Below, piece after piece: positions 37,143 to 50,815 of a stretch of 64,000 nt of DNA. The stretch is taken from contig CM034594.1 of NCBI GenBank assembly GCA_020091685.1, forward strand, positions 4,314,903-4,378,902. Direction: 5' to 3'. The notes under the pieces were generated by a model that searched no databases, was not told the origin of the DNA, and worked only from the letters and a program-made list of their open reading frames with translations. Source of the stretch: Lutjanus erythropterus (Eukaryota > Chordata > Actinopteri > Lutjaniformes > Lutjanidae). How positions within the stretch are numbered: position 1 is the stretch's first letter; each line of letters starts with the position of its first letter. The position numbers and the translations under genes were made by a program.

Positions 37143-39926
37143 CAGACACGAAGCAGAGCCCGCTGATAAACTAACACTAATATACAGTGTACAGTATATC
37201 ACATACCAGTTAGCAAATAAATAAAAAAGAATTTACAGTGCAGTAATGCCAATAGTTTGCCTCTTACTGTAATAGACGGTGAGGCCACTGTACTGAAAAA
37301 TACTGTTTTGTTTAGTTAAGATTAATGATTAGAAATGACCAATAAATCAAAAAAATGCACATTTCCTCTACATTGTTTGTATTTTCCCTGTTGAATTCAC
37401 GATCACTTCTGCTGACAAACATCTCAACAATGCATTTGTATAATTTATTCATCTTTCCTCTTCCACTAATCATTTCATGACCCCTCAGATTTATCTTACG
37501 ATCCCTTCCCAACCCCTAGACTGAACTGAAAAATGACCTGACTGTATACAAAGAAAATCAAATGAACTCCACCTCAACCAGTCACAACAGTAAAATCACA
37601 ATTACACATTTAATTACACGTTAATGTAATGAGTCATTTTAGCCACAGGGGCCATTTCTTTGCTGATAGAGGATGTATACTTTTGATAAATGTGAGTAAA
37701 ATATAATTTTCCACGTTAATGTATTGGTACTTCTGAGTAATCTAAGTATCTGACAGCCTGGTGTTGTCTGCTAATTACTTGCGTCACAGTGAGTTGGGTG
37801 TTGTTGAGTGGAACGGAGCTGGATTTCCAGATGGATGTCTCAGCCCCATGTCACCATAGCAACAATCTCTATAGAATAATATGGATCATTATACTGTATA
37901 TACATGTATGTAGCCTCAGGCTGCACGAGCACAGTCAGCTGACTACTTTTGAGATTTTGAGATCATTTGAGATTGAAATGGACACAGCTGCTATTAAAAT
38001 CTAAAACAATGCACCTTCTCATTCACCTCTCTGTGCTCTCAAAGACTTCGACTTTTTCACTGTTAGAATGAGATATGCAATATATAATGTTTATTCTTTT
38101 CTTTCTGCCAGGCCATGGTGTAAACACTCTGCACAAAGCAATGAAGCATGTGACCAACAGGAGTTTTAAAATGCTATTTTTTAGCTCATGCTAATCTTTA
38201 CATAATTTTCATCACTTTAATCTCACATAATTTTATCTATGTTTATCTCTGTTTAGTATTACTGCTCATAGAAGGACTAAAATGATTAATGATTAATCAA
38301 AACAGTCAATAATCGACTAATCACATCTATAATTAACATTACTCAAACTCAGAGGAGCTTTGATAAACAAACTGCTGTGCTGTTTATCAAAGGTCCTTCG
38401 CTGTGATTATTTATAATACCTCTGCACTAATTAGCATCCATGAGAACTGTTTTCACAGTCTCACCTCATTAATGTGACTGAACCGTCGACACTGTGAGAG
38501 TTCAGAGTCGAGGTTCTACATTAAGATTTATTTTCTGACTCAATAAACAGTCCGACACACCATGAATCATCCATCACGTCCTGCAGCCTCTGTCTCCAGG
38601 CAGAATTCAGCTGCAGGTGGAAACAGCTGAGTCACTGCAGCCCTCTACAGAAACACAGCCAAACTTCACTGTATCACAGAGCTGCACAAAAAGATTAATA
38701 AAAATAAATGATCACCTGCCACATGTTTTGTTTGCATTCAATATCTAGATTATATTAGGAGATCTTTTTCTCCAGACAAGAGGCAGTAATGTGGGGGGAC
38801 AGATGGAGACAGAAATGTGTCCTGCAGCACAGGAAAGCGGTTGCAGGCTTTGTGTCAGCTCGTCCTTGAGAGAGGGCAACCTCGCCTAAAGAGTTTTAAC
38901 GTGTGCGTGTGTTTGTTGATATGACAGAATATGAGCACATGAGTGTGAATCCATCACCAACATTAGAAAACAGTGTGTACAATCAGAAGGCGCATGTTTC
39001 CTCCTACACCTTTAGTGGATGTACATGGATTGTAAAAAGAGAGGTTGTTATCTAAAGTGCGAACAAAGCAGAAGCCCTCGCAGTCCGTCGAGACGAATGT
39101 TGGGGCAGTGAGTGTAAAGCAGAAATAGTTTTGTTGGAAGCAGGACGGTGCTGCACCGTACTGCAGAGACACTGCAGCAGAGCTGTAGTAAAAAAAAACA
39201 AACAAATATATTCATAAGATGATGATTTTCTAAAGCTGCTTTATTATTAATGTCCCTACAGGAAAGTGGAAATGAACAAGAAGAAACTAATTTACAATAA
39301 TCTGGTGATTCAGACTACACATAATTTAAATAATGATTATATTCTAATAAAGAATAGAAAATGCAAATTCCATACAGTGAATAAAAAACATGACACCAAA
39401 AGGATCACAGAGGATGCTAATGAGCGTGAGAGTAGAAATCCTCTTATTCGTCATTCCCAAGAGGAAACAGGAGGTTGGGAGCGACTCCAGAGTCCTGTCA
39501 TAATGATGCTACACACACCTTCTTACTACATCTGCTGTCTCTCCTGAAATGTCAAGAGCTACTTTAACTTAATCCCCTCAAATACACAGAGAAGCCAATA
39601 AAACGCTCACTGAGAAGCATCTAGAGAGCCTTTAGCCCGAGTCCTCGTGGCCTTTTCAGAAACGACAAACGAATAAATAATTAAAATAATGAAAAACTGT
39701 GAAATGTAAAAGAGAAACAAGTGTTTAGTCACATCGTAGGACTGGCAGTAAGATGAAATAATCTGGTGAAATTTCTGGTGTAAATAATAACATTAATGAT
39801 GGCTTCATTCCATTTAGCTGCTTCATTTTGTATATGGCTGATAAAGGGCTTAAGAGATAATTCCAGTTTATAACAACTTAAAAATGTAACTATTCTTATC
39901 TCATCCAAATTAATATTACTATCAAT

Positions 39927-40160
39927 TTAAAGGTCCTGTGTGTGAGATTTACGGGAATCTACTGGCAGAATATTGCAGAAATGGAATATAATGTTCATAA
40001 GTATGTTTTCATCAGTGTATAATCACATGAAAATAACATTTATTCTGTTTTTGTTACCTTACAATGAAACATTAAACTCCAGAGTGTGCAGATCCTCTTC
40101 CATGGCGTCTGTCTTGTTTTTAACGCCATTTTTCTACAGCAGCCCATAATTTTCATAGTT
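39927..40160 (-). repeat. interspersed repeat D, truncated reverse copy
   Basis: Starts AAAGGTCCTGTGTGTGAGAT and carries GCAGAAATGGAATATAATG, ATAATCACATGAAAATAAC and CCATGGCGTCTGTCTTG. This is the reverse-oriented counterpart of the copy at 33415-33812. Truncated at its right end. Confidence 0.65.
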
Positions 40161-40190
40161 TTAGCCATCATATTTATTGGTTATGATTAG

Positions 40191-40676
40191 GGGTGCACAA
40201 TAAATACTGGGGCCAATAAATTATTGCGTGATAACAGTGAATTAATATCAGTATTTATTATTCCAATAATGATATTATAGCCCATAAATATCTACTGAAG
40301 CCATTGTCAAAGCATTTAATTTAAATTCTTTGGCAAAAGATTCCATAACAGTCAAAGTCTGTTTGTTTAGCTTTTTGATGACCTAGAAAAAATCTATTAA
40401 CATTTCCAGAGTCAGAACTATTCTTTGTTTTTGTTGTAATAGTGATGTCTGTTAGATTTGGTTTGGTCGGAGCTGAAAAATTAGATCATCCATCTTTGCT
40501 CAATATATCTGAGCCTTTCTTACCTTCAGGGGTGTATAAACTACAGGTAATATGAACGTCTATTTAAAATGGAAAAATGTGAAATTATCAGTTGTCTTAT
40601 CTGTATCGGCCACGAGATGCAGGTTATTATTGGTTATCAGATCAGGTGAAAAAAATCCATATATGTGCATCCACAC
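40191..40676. mobile_element. hAT-like non-autonomous element (GGGTGCAC ends)
   Basis: Starts TAGGGGTGCACAATAAATAC and ends ATATATGTGCATCCACAC, so the ends are inverted repeats of the GGGTGCACnATA type. The interior has ATTATTGCGTGATAACAGTG and CTGTATCGGCCACGAGATGC. From memory this matches a widespread fish element with TAGGGATGCACCGATA ends. No coding capacity; about 485 bp. Confidence 0.55.
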
Positions 40677-43600
40677 TAACTATTGAACTTCATTGTATGT
40701 TAGCGTGAGTTATTTTCATAGTTTTGATAATGATCCTTTGGAAGTTAAACCAAATGTAAAGGCGCAAAATGCTGGTAAATTAGTTCACTTCAAAGGAAAA
40801 CTGTAAGTGTGCACAAAGTCAGAAGTATGGCGCTGATCTGTCAACTGTGATGTTTGTTTACAACAGTTCATACAGGGAAATAATTTAAACGTTCAGCTTT
40901 GTTTTCTTTCAGATAAGTTGAGTTTGTTTACAGTAAAATGTGCCTGATTGTCTGTCCAAGGTCTCAGGAAATATTGTGATGAGTTCAATGTTATCATAAC
41001 CAATAGAAAAAAAAATGCACACACCTAAAAAACAATGAAGATAAAATATAATTTTCCTTTGATCAATAAGTAAATCTGTGATGTCTTTGTCACTATACTT
41101 CAGAGGGAGTTATTTTAAAACTGCTGCAGTCAGTCTTACTGTAACAGAGAAATCGTTCCTTGGAAAGTTCTTTATGCACCATTTGAATGTGCACATAAAC
41201 AAATGTAAAAAGCTGTGTGAAGGTTATACATGTATGAAACTGGCAAGAGAGAACTGAGATGTATTTATAGAAAAATGGCACAGATAACTGCTTCAAAACC
41301 AAGAGGACACCGTATGTAAAAGAAAGACTACACACAGCTCTCTGAGACACATTAAACAGTTTAATTACAGAAATCAATACATTTTGTTTAATGATGGAAA
41401 GGTAACTGCCTCTGGCTGATCATATAGTGATGCATCACATCAATAAAGGCCAGGCTGCTCATCCTCGTGGTCAGTACTCACAGTATATAAATGGTATGGA
41501 TTCATTCCTAATAAAGAGTCTCTGTGGAGTTCAGCTGAGCTTTGGGACAAACAGAAGCCTCAGTGAGAACACAGCTTCATTTTCCCATGAAGTCACAGTA
41601 TGTAAAGAGCTGCTGCTATTTTCTAAGGAGACCTTTTTTTTCTCTGCACCCATGGGACTCCCTACAGTCTCCAAATAAAACTCTGGGCACTTTAATTTTG
41701 CATTTCCCTCGTCTCTTATCATCCCCACTTCCTTTTCACTGCTCTGCCGCAGCACTGGGTCCTGCAGTTGGACTGGTTTGGATGTAAGCTCCATTCCCAC
41801 TAGTCGATTTTCCACAAAAGTCTTGTCAGACTAGCAAAACCATCTTAAATCCTCCTTTTCTATGACAATCCTGCTCTCCCTCAGGATTTGGATCTGGGTC
41901 AAAAAAATATTCCTTCTCATTTCTAGACACAGTGTGGTACGCAGGGAAACGTCAGGATGATTTCTAGGAGGCTACAACCCTCTTTTTACAGCTTTAATTA
42001 CTCACATGGCTTCACTCCCACTAATTCAACAGATCTGGTGTGTGTATGTCACTACAGGGTGGGCAGAAGGGCTTAAAGCTGCAGGCTGATATCTGACACC
42101 TCAAAATGAGTGTGAGGAAGCTGGCACAACGCAAATCAGCAACACAACGCTATCTGTTGCACACACATCTCACTTAATGATGGTACAGTTGCAAAGAAAT
42201 GCAAAGTAGCACTTTCATTTTCAGTCAAAGTACAAAGTGCATAAATATGCAAACAAACAGCATGTGTGAAATGAGTTCAAACACAAAAATCCCCACAAAT
42301 GAGAGACATGAAAAGATGCAAACACTTAAAAAAAAAGATACACCACTGAGACAGACTGCAAGCCTTCATCCACCCTGAGGCAGCTAGATGTAACTGCCTG
42401 TACACACATACACATGCACACACCACAAAACCATTGTGGAGCCTGCCCTGTGCCCAAATGCCCTCCTCAGATTTCCCATTCAGACATCCGGCCAGGGGAA
42501 ATCATTAATGACAGTGAGCGGTGAGTTTTCCACACAGCGAGAGCCGCCGATCTGTCCACCAGCTCAGATTAACACAGTGAGAGGAGGAGTGATCGTGCAT
42601 CAAAGTCTGTTTACAGGTGTGAGTCTCACACTGCATATGAGAAAGAAAATAGTTGTAAAAAGCATTTTGTGGCTCCAGAGAGAGGAGCAAGAAACCTGGG
42701 GCACGGTCAGCCCAGACAAAAGGTAGCGAAACGTTTATGTAGAAGGCAAAAATAGTGCATTGAACACAAAGTTGTGTACATAAAGGTATGAAAAAATAGA
42801 TACCAGGCCTACTTACAAGCAAGAGAATACTATATGTAACTCACCAGAGGTCAAAGGAAGCCCATAGCACACTGTTTTAAGGAAACATGTTGTTAAATCT
42901 GGAAACAGTGTGGTGAACACTGTTTTCAAACTGAACATGCACCTGATAAATTGCCTTACGTGATGTCATTGAACTCAGCTGTGGCTACAGGGCAACCAGA
43001 TGAAAAGGGGTTAAATTCAGGACTGGAGAGTTGGGGGCGGGTGGCTCATGTCTGAAGGATTAAAATGTGTAGACTAAGTTAAAGTAACATCAGCGTGTAA
43101 TTTTGATTGTTTTTGATTTGATTGTTACAGATTCTGGGGATGATATGAAGCACTGTGTTTGTTTGATCCACTACACACAGGTAACAGGTGTGTTACAGTC
43201 ATTTTAAACATCTTGTCAGCATATAAGGTTGTCATGAAGCTGCCAGAGCTAACAAACACATTTTATGTATTTTTTAATCACAATTTTAAAACATCAACAA
43301 TCCATTATTTATGATAGTCTAATCTGTGTAATAAAAAAATTTAAAAACACATCAACAATCTGACATATTTTACCAGAATATTTCGTCTGATCTAAAATCA
43401 GGAATTATAGCCAACATAAGCGACTTGATCAGAATATTTTTCCAGATGCACATTATCCATTAGTATATCATTTAATTTTCGGTTCAAACAGGACAGACTT
43501 TGGGATTCAGGGGAACTGCTGGGTTAGAAAGAAGTGAGGTCATCAGACCCCTGTAGGCTGCTCCTCATCTCTGCTTTAAGCTGGAAGCTTAAGTCTATAT

Positions 43601-46600
43601 TTAAGATCAATATGAGAACTTGAAGAAGTTATGGGACGGTTGCTGGGACACTAATGATCTGGCTGTACCGCTGTGGTTGCTAAATGATGATTTTGGTTCT
43701 AAGTATGTGTATTCACCATGGGCCTTTGGATATTTTACTGTCTATCAATAATACTACCTGTTTGTGTATATTAAAATAAAAAAAAACATTAACTGCAAAG
43801 AAAAGAAGATTGTGCAAAATAAAAAATAAAATATTTCTGGTTCTGCTGCATTTTTAAAGAGATAATGCAAACCTAACAACTTTTTTGAAGCATGAGTGTA
43901 CTGTGATGAAATAAACCAATGTACTAAATTTCCTGAGTTAAAAATGGCTCAACATACAGGTCATGATCATATGGGCTATATACCTCCGCTTTTCCAATTC
44001 CACAATGGCTTTAACAGTCTTAGCATTCTCCTCATTAAAACTTGGGTTTTATTTATTTATTTTAATACTGTTGAGGGTTTTTCTGCCATTATATTTTCCA
44101 ACTGTTATTCATGCTGATTGTGTAGTCCAATGTTGTGCTGAGCTCTTTGTTATTACAGTGCATTTACAAAAAAAAGAGAACTTGAGAAAATGGCCCAACA
44201 CGCCATCTACTGTTTTAAATCATCCTGAACCTTGCAAGTCCAGTGGTGACACAGAGTCGACCGGCTGGAAGTTACATCATGAAATTTATATAAAAAAGGA
44301 TGTTAAACGTCCTCTAATCAGAGGTGAACGTCCCACCTGACTGAACAACTCCTGCCTCACACATACAATCGGTCCAGTACTGTTTTAAGATAGCTTGAAG
44401 TTCACAGAGAGAAGACAGGCAGAGAGCAGAAACATTCACTGTGTCATAGTCTTTTTAAAGAGCCAGTAAAATATTACTGACTGCAGCATTAAATAATATC
44501 TCTCTCTATCCAGGAAGTAAGGGAAAACAACAACAAAACTAAACGTTTCGGTTAGGACTCCTTGTCAAATGCTTGTCTTTATCTCCTGCTTGACAGAAAA
44601 CAGGCGAGCATGATGAAAAGATGTGAGAGACAGAGGGAGAAGGAGGTGGAGATGTTACATAAGATCATCAGAAACAAAATCAGCAGCAACATCAACAACT
44701 GTGTCCTATTAATTAAATATAGAGCAGCCTTGTAAAAAAAACTGCTCCACTTTCAAAGTAAATAACTCCTCCTGCCTCAGCTTAATGAGTTCTCAGCACT
44801 AATGAGAATTACCATTCATGGAGCTTGGTGACGTTTTTACTGCAGTGTCATTGTCTACAAACAACACTGAGGGCTATTAGCATGATGCTAAACAGGAGTT
44901 TGTGTGTGGGAGAGAAAATGTTTCAAAAAAACAAATACAGCTATTTATTGTCATTTCCATTTTATGCAGGGCTAAATATAATAAATATTTATTTTCATCT
45001 AATAAAGGAACATTCAGCACAAAACAGTTTGATTCTTTGCACTTCCAAATACAATCTTAAAATCTGAAATCTCATAAAAGAGCCAATGACGCACTTCCTC
45101 CCAGCCTGACAGAAGCTGTTGGTGGAAGTGTCAAGTTGCAGTCTAGTGTGCTGAAAGAATCAATGGCCATTAGTCTGTCTGCAACCATCTGTGAGTCTCC
45201 TTTTTATTCATGTGCTCAGATGCATCATTCTGTTATACGACAAGAGGTGACTGTATTGATCTGAAGATTTAGTGACGTCTGAACTTTATTTTAAAGTCCA
45301 GTCAGGACAACGTAGCAAAAACAGTGAGGCAATCGGACAAACTAGATTTTAATCTGTCACTGAATGCCTGAATATGTGGAAAATGTTTAAATCTAATTAT
45401 TATGACTGGTTCACATAGACTGTAACCTGCTGCCCTTCACTCTCCAGTACCACTCAATTTCAAGCCAACATGGATGAGAAGTCCTTCAAGTGTTTCAGAA
45501 AATGGAAATTTGATTATCTACAATTCTGTGATGACTGGGCAAACCTCCAAAGCTCCAGAGCTGCTGCTATGCTGACCTGCAATTTATTCTTGAAGGGCAA
45601 GGGTTGCATAATAATAATGCACAATAATAATCAGAGATGGATTGCCTGCAACCTTCTTGGCCCATTCTGATTTCTGATTTTTTTAAAATTTGACCTGCTG
45701 ATTCAGATTTTGTCAATTTCCATTTTCTTTCTTTGGAAGAACTTTATCTGACAGAATACACAAACATTTTTGTAACTTTTCTTAATGGAAAAATAAATTG
45801 TGTGTTCATAATTAAACACTGACTACTAAATAATTTTTACACTTTCTCCAAAACTGCTCCAGGTTACAGCCAGGCCTTTTTATATTATTAAGATTACACA
45901 CCACTGCATGATCTCATGGGGGAGCAGATGTAAACAAAGTGGAGACTGGTGTGCAAGAATTTGCTGAAGTAATATTTTGTAGTGATGAAAAAACAGAAGC
46001 AGTTAAGTTAAACGAGTCTGGATGAGGAAATGTTTGGGAGGTTGGCAACAATGTCAGCTGATCAGCTGCTTTGTCTCCTTGTCTTCTCTTTATCCTTCTC
46101 TTGGACCTTATCACTTCTCTTTCATGCTGCCAACAGGTGTGTCTGGCTGCGTCCAGTGCTGTTAAATATGGCTGTGACATAGTGTTGTTACGATACAGGA
46201 ATTTTTCATTTCAGTACAATACGGTCGCCGGTCAAGCTGAAAACCAATTCCAGTCTCTGGTTCTCGATCAGTGCATCCCTAATAATAATGAATAATAATA
46301 AATCTAATTTCTGGTTTTACAGGTTCTTAAAATTGATCTTCTGTTGCCAAAATTTGAAAAACTCCAAGATAAAAGTTACACTCAACATTAAATCTCAATA
46401 GCCTGGATAAAAATTAAAAATGTGAATAATTTTCTTTCACACAGAGACACATGAAATCTCACTGCCCACACACACAACATGCTGCAGTTTTAATGTGTCA
46501 GATATGAACTGGCTGCATCCAGACATCCAAACGTGGCACCTCATGTTGCCTGAGACTGAAACACAAACCTGCCTATTCTTCTCCTCCAAACAAAACCTTT

Positions 46601-48061
46601 GGAAAGTAAAACCAAATACACCAACTGACTGCAGCAGAGATGTTTGTCATAATGGCAGCCGCAGGTTTAATGCTGGAGCTCTGAACAACAGAAACTACAG
46701 GTCTTATTGGTTGATTATGAGAAAAAAGAAAGATTTAATGAAACAGAAGCAAATAAATGTTCAATGATGCCTTAAAAGTCTCTGTGAATGTCTGCCAGTG
46801 AGGTAAAAGAGTTAATTAATGATGTCTTAACAAGCTTCTGTTTCTGTGGCTGAAGAGTTAAAATTAATGTGAATCAGTTCAAAACAACAGTGAAGCTTCT
46901 GCTGCTTCTTGTTCAGTACCTGTGGTGTCTGTACGTGTGACAGATTCCTCTGCCTGAGGGCTCACCGGTTGTTGTAATGTTTACAGGTACAGGTGAGTCA
47001 CAGCAGATTGTGGTAATAACGCCTGAGTGATGTCACCGGTTTGACCAGTGCACGTTAAAGCAGCACTTAGGCCAGAAATCATCAGTCACATCTGAACTGA
47101 ACCCCAGTGACTCCATCTGCGTTCTTCTCCAGGTTTTTCAAACGGAAACTTCGACTCACTCATGAGCAACAGCCAGTGATGTAGGTTACAGCGCCGACGC
47201 TCTCGACTCCAACTGAGGGGGTTTATATTAAGAAAAAATGATTCTTTTAAGTACTGTGTTTTGTTTTTTCTTTAAAGATTTTTGGGGTAGATTTTTTGAC
47301 TGCTGAATCTATTGTAACATATGTATAAATAACTACCACTTGGTCCATTAGCTCGATGCTAACATGTAATGGGAATTCCAAATGACGCGCGAACAAAATT
47401 AGCATCACGGTTGCAGTAAAATTATTTTAACAAACAGATCCATTTTTCTTCACACGCTGAACATAAAACAACATGTATGCCCAGACTTTCTGGCATAAAT
47501 TCCCTCTGGTCTAATAAAACAAACTAATACTACTATTACTCTATTACCTGCTACAGCAACCTGTTACAGCAAACTCAAAGCACCAAAACTATTTGATTTT
47601 TAAAATTAATTTATTGTTCAGTACCTGATGAGCAGGAGCAGCTACAGAATTACATAAAAAACCCAAAATGGACCCCCTTTAACACAAAAATACTGATGAG
47701 GGCAAACTGGTGATAACAATGCCTTATCTGCTGTCACCTGTCTGTCTTACTATCATCAGTCTGCTGTTTTTCTGTGTCAAATTGGTCCAGTTTTCTATAT
47801 ACGAGGCACACTTTGATGTCTGTGCTTCCGCTTTGCATGTTTTAGTGTCTAACAGTGTAGCACAATGTTGTCTTTAGTCCATGTTTTTGATTTTCTGAGT
47901 TTCCTCACAGTAAAGAAAAGAAGGTGGCAGAGCACACGCTCGTGTTACCAGTAGAGTAAAAGGTCAGCTGACAGAAGAGGGTTTAAACAAGGAAAAAGGT
48001 GAGAATATGTGCACTAATACGATAACAATTCTCAGCAGGTACATATGTCCAGGTCTGTTAA
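40677..48061. other. limk1 intron 2, stretch without recognised features
   Basis: About 7.4 kb of AT-rich intron. Frames up to about 125 residues occur on both strands, but none has splice context, composition or similarity suggesting coding. A short fragment near 46184-46285 (TTACGATACAGGAATTTTTC ... CAGTGCATCCCTAA) resembles transposon ends. Confidence 0.45.
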
Positions 48062-48360
48062 GAAATCATTTTCTATTGATTAATCCAACCATCATGTTCC
48101 CCAATAATAAACAAATTATTCTGGGTATGAAGACTGTAAATGGTATGAAAAATCTTTCTCTTTCCTACATCAGAACATGAAATCTCCAAATTGCTTGTTG
48201 TTTCTGACCAACAGTCAAAAACCAAAAGTTATTCCATTTACTGTCATTTATGAAAAAGAATCAAGCATCAAATTCTCACACTGAAATCACCAAATGTTTG
48301 GTATTTTTCCTTTGAAAAAAGACTGAACTCATTTTTTAATTAACAAAATTGTTTCCAAGT
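48062..48360 (+). repeat. hAT-like interspersed repeat, diverged
   Basis: Matches by eye the same family (TTGATTAATCCAACCATCAT; GAAATCTCCAAATTGCTTG; CCATTTACTGTCATTTATG) but is strongly eroded and lacks clear ends. Confidence 0.45.
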
Positions 48361-48454
48361 AAATCTATTTTATTTTATGGCCATTCAGGACTCAAAAATA
48401 AGGACTGACCGCCGGCGAGTGAAATGCCATGTCAGGGTAGTAAATCCAGTAAAG

Positions 48455-48683
48455 AATTAAACTATTAAAGTGCTTAGATTATTGATTAATTGTTGCAGTT
48501 TTTCAAGAAAAAAAAATTCAGATTCTCAAATATGGAGATTTTCTGCTTTCTCATTTTAACATCATATTAAACTGAATATCTTTGGGTTTTAGATTCCCAA
48601 CACCAGACATTTAAAGACATAGCCTTGAAATGACATTTTTCACTATTTTCTGACATTTCTTTTTAGAAATTGCTGCCCTAGAT
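48455..48683 (+). repeat. hAT-like interspersed repeat, partial (GCTGCAA family)
   Basis: Carries GATTATTGATTAATTGTTGC, ACTGAATATCTTTGGGTTTT and, at the right end, AATTGCTGCCCTAGA. Same family as 223-557 and 12673-13062. Confidence 0.6.
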
Positions 48684-48990
48684 TAAAAATGACATGTTTA
48701 ATCTAATGACATGACTTGAGTCTTTGTTGTCATGTGATAATCACTGATAAATGAGCCAGTCTGTACAGGGCAAAGTAAAACTTTGGGCAAGTAATGTCGA
48801 ACCCTGCCATTTTATGTCTTAATTGGAAAGCTGGCAGTAGAAGAATGACAAATACAGAGATGTGGAGTGAAATGCAACAAAGGAAAGCAGGGGTCTACAC
48901 TCATCCACTCACTAATCCCCTCCAGTAAGGAGACACTCCATCACTGCCTTTAGACACACGTGATCTCAACATGTTGTGTGCTGAACATAC

Positions 48991-49090
48991 CTGAAGCAGA
49001 CGGTGTGCCAGTCAGTGTTGAGGGCCTGGAGGTATTGCTCATCATAGATCCTCTGTTTGCATCCCGCACAGACGGGCAAACTTCCTCCAG
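48991..49090 (-). CDS. limk1: limk1 exon 2 (first half of LIM1)
   Basis: This 100-nt exon has acceptor TTGTTCCAG and donor GTATGTTC on the minus strand. It enters in phase 1 and leaves in phase 2 (ends TTC AG, completed as Arg by exon 3). It encodes residues 20-53, including [20 protein letters not shown] and [10 protein letters not shown]. The LIM1 zinc ligands Cys27, Cys30, His48 and Cys51 are all present, with the canonical C-x2-C-x17-H-x2-C spacing. Human LIMK1 has a closely similar segment (LPVCASCGQRIYDGQYLQAL, from memory). The exon is too short to stand out as an open frame and was found by frame and splice matching. Confidence 0.93.
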
Positions 49091-50781
49091 CTGGAACAAC
49101 AGGAACACACGAGGTCAAAGGATGAAATGATATCCAACATTTTACAGCTCAATGTGCATAACATCAATAACAGCTCTTTGATGAGATGTAATAATTGCCG
49201 ATGTGTGTTTGCATGTTATATTCGTTTTATCCGTCCTTATATCGCCTTTAATGCAAATCAGCCCTGCTGGTTAATGATCCTCACTGAAGCTGCAGATATC
49301 AAACACACAACACACACTGATGATGGCTAACAGGAAGTTTTAATGAGAGTATTACTCAGCAGGGTGTAACCACTGAGCTGTTGCATTACACTAAGTCTGC
49401 AGTGTTTGGTATCAAATCATAACATTTAGTGAAATAATGGAAACACTTTTTTCCTATGATTTTAGAATAATCTTTTTCTGTCGTACAATGATGACTTTTG
49501 CACACTATCGCACTTTACTTAATGAATTTAATGTTTAGCTAATTACTTCTGAATTTAATTACTCCTTTTTTGTCAGACATTTACTTTATTACAATTGTAT
49601 ACATTCAACAACGTAACAGTCTTCTTACAATGTCTTTCCTGTCATTTTTAAACAGCTGAAAGGAAAAAAGTCTACAGTTCAGAAACAAAATTCAAATTTA
49701 GCCCCACAATCAACTCAAAATACATAATACATTTCTGATGAAGTGTATTCCAAACATGTTGTCTGTTTTGTCACAGTCATGTGATCCAGAGCCTTCTCTC
49801 ACCTTTCTTCTCCATCTCCAAACATATATCACTATATTTCCAGGTTTAAATTAAGTTGCTAATTTGGAAGGAGTCCAGAAGCAACAGTATAAAAAAAAAT
49901 TCCGATTTGTGAGACTGTTTTCCAGCGAGGAGCAAAACCATGACACAATGAGTTTTTTGTTTTTTTTTCAATTCTCTTCTGAAATCTCATGATCCAGGTC
50001 CTTTTATGGCATATTTTTAGGCCATCCAATTTTTGCAATTGTGCGCTTCTAATATATTCATAAATTTCAGTGCTCCTTTATTTTTGTCCTATCTTAAGTG
50101 ACAGTTCCTGAATTGTAGCTGTCCCTTGCAAAGTGTTTTTTTAATTATTATTTTTATTTGAGAGAATGCAGAAGCTGAAATCAGGAAAGGGAATGAAAAT
50201 CATTGTGCTTATTAATAATGACCAAAAAATATAGTCTAAATAAACTGTAATATGTAAATGTAAAATGTTACTTTTGCCTACTTAACAGCATCATTTTAGC
50301 AATAAAAAATGTTTTTCAGGAGCACATAGGATAAACAAATTGGGCATAGCATGTGTAATATTACCTAAAACGTTTTTAAAGGGATTATGGTGTCACTGGA
50401 GCCACAAAATCCAAGTTTGATCAAAGGGGAAGAAGCCTGTGTGGAGCTGATGGAGGATGGGCTGCAAAAATTGTTTATTTAACATATATTCAAGGCTTTT
50501 CTTTAAAAGTTCAAATGCTCAAAAGTGCCAGCAACTCAAATATTATAATGACCAAAGTAAAGCACAAAGATTCTTACTTCTTGTGGAAAATATAGAAACT
50601 TTTGTTTTCAACAGATAAGTGTTCCTTTCAACTTGACCACAGTTTGATAAGAACTGCTTCCACGAGATGATCCTCTCATTCTCTAATGAGGAAAATGTTC
50701 ATTATGATTAGAGTTTCAGGAAAAAGCAATTTTGCAGATCTGGAAGGACTAATTCTGTAATGCATTAAAGAGAGAGCAGCA

Positions 50782-50815
50782 GTGTGTGTGGTGTGTGTGT
50801 GTGTGTGTGTGTGTG
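50782..50815 (+). repeat. (GT)n microsatellite
   Basis: Interrupted GT dinucleotide run of about 34 nt in limk1 intron 1. Confidence 0.92.

Larger units (their letters stand above)
19013..48990 (-). other. limk1: limk1 intron 2 (about 30 kb)
   Basis: A very long phase 2 intron splitting the LIM1 domain. It is dominated by decayed transposon sequence and microsatellites, listed separately. It also holds a candidate alternative first exon (36525-36793) whose end phase would fit exon 3. No independent gene was recognised on either strand. Confidence 0.85.
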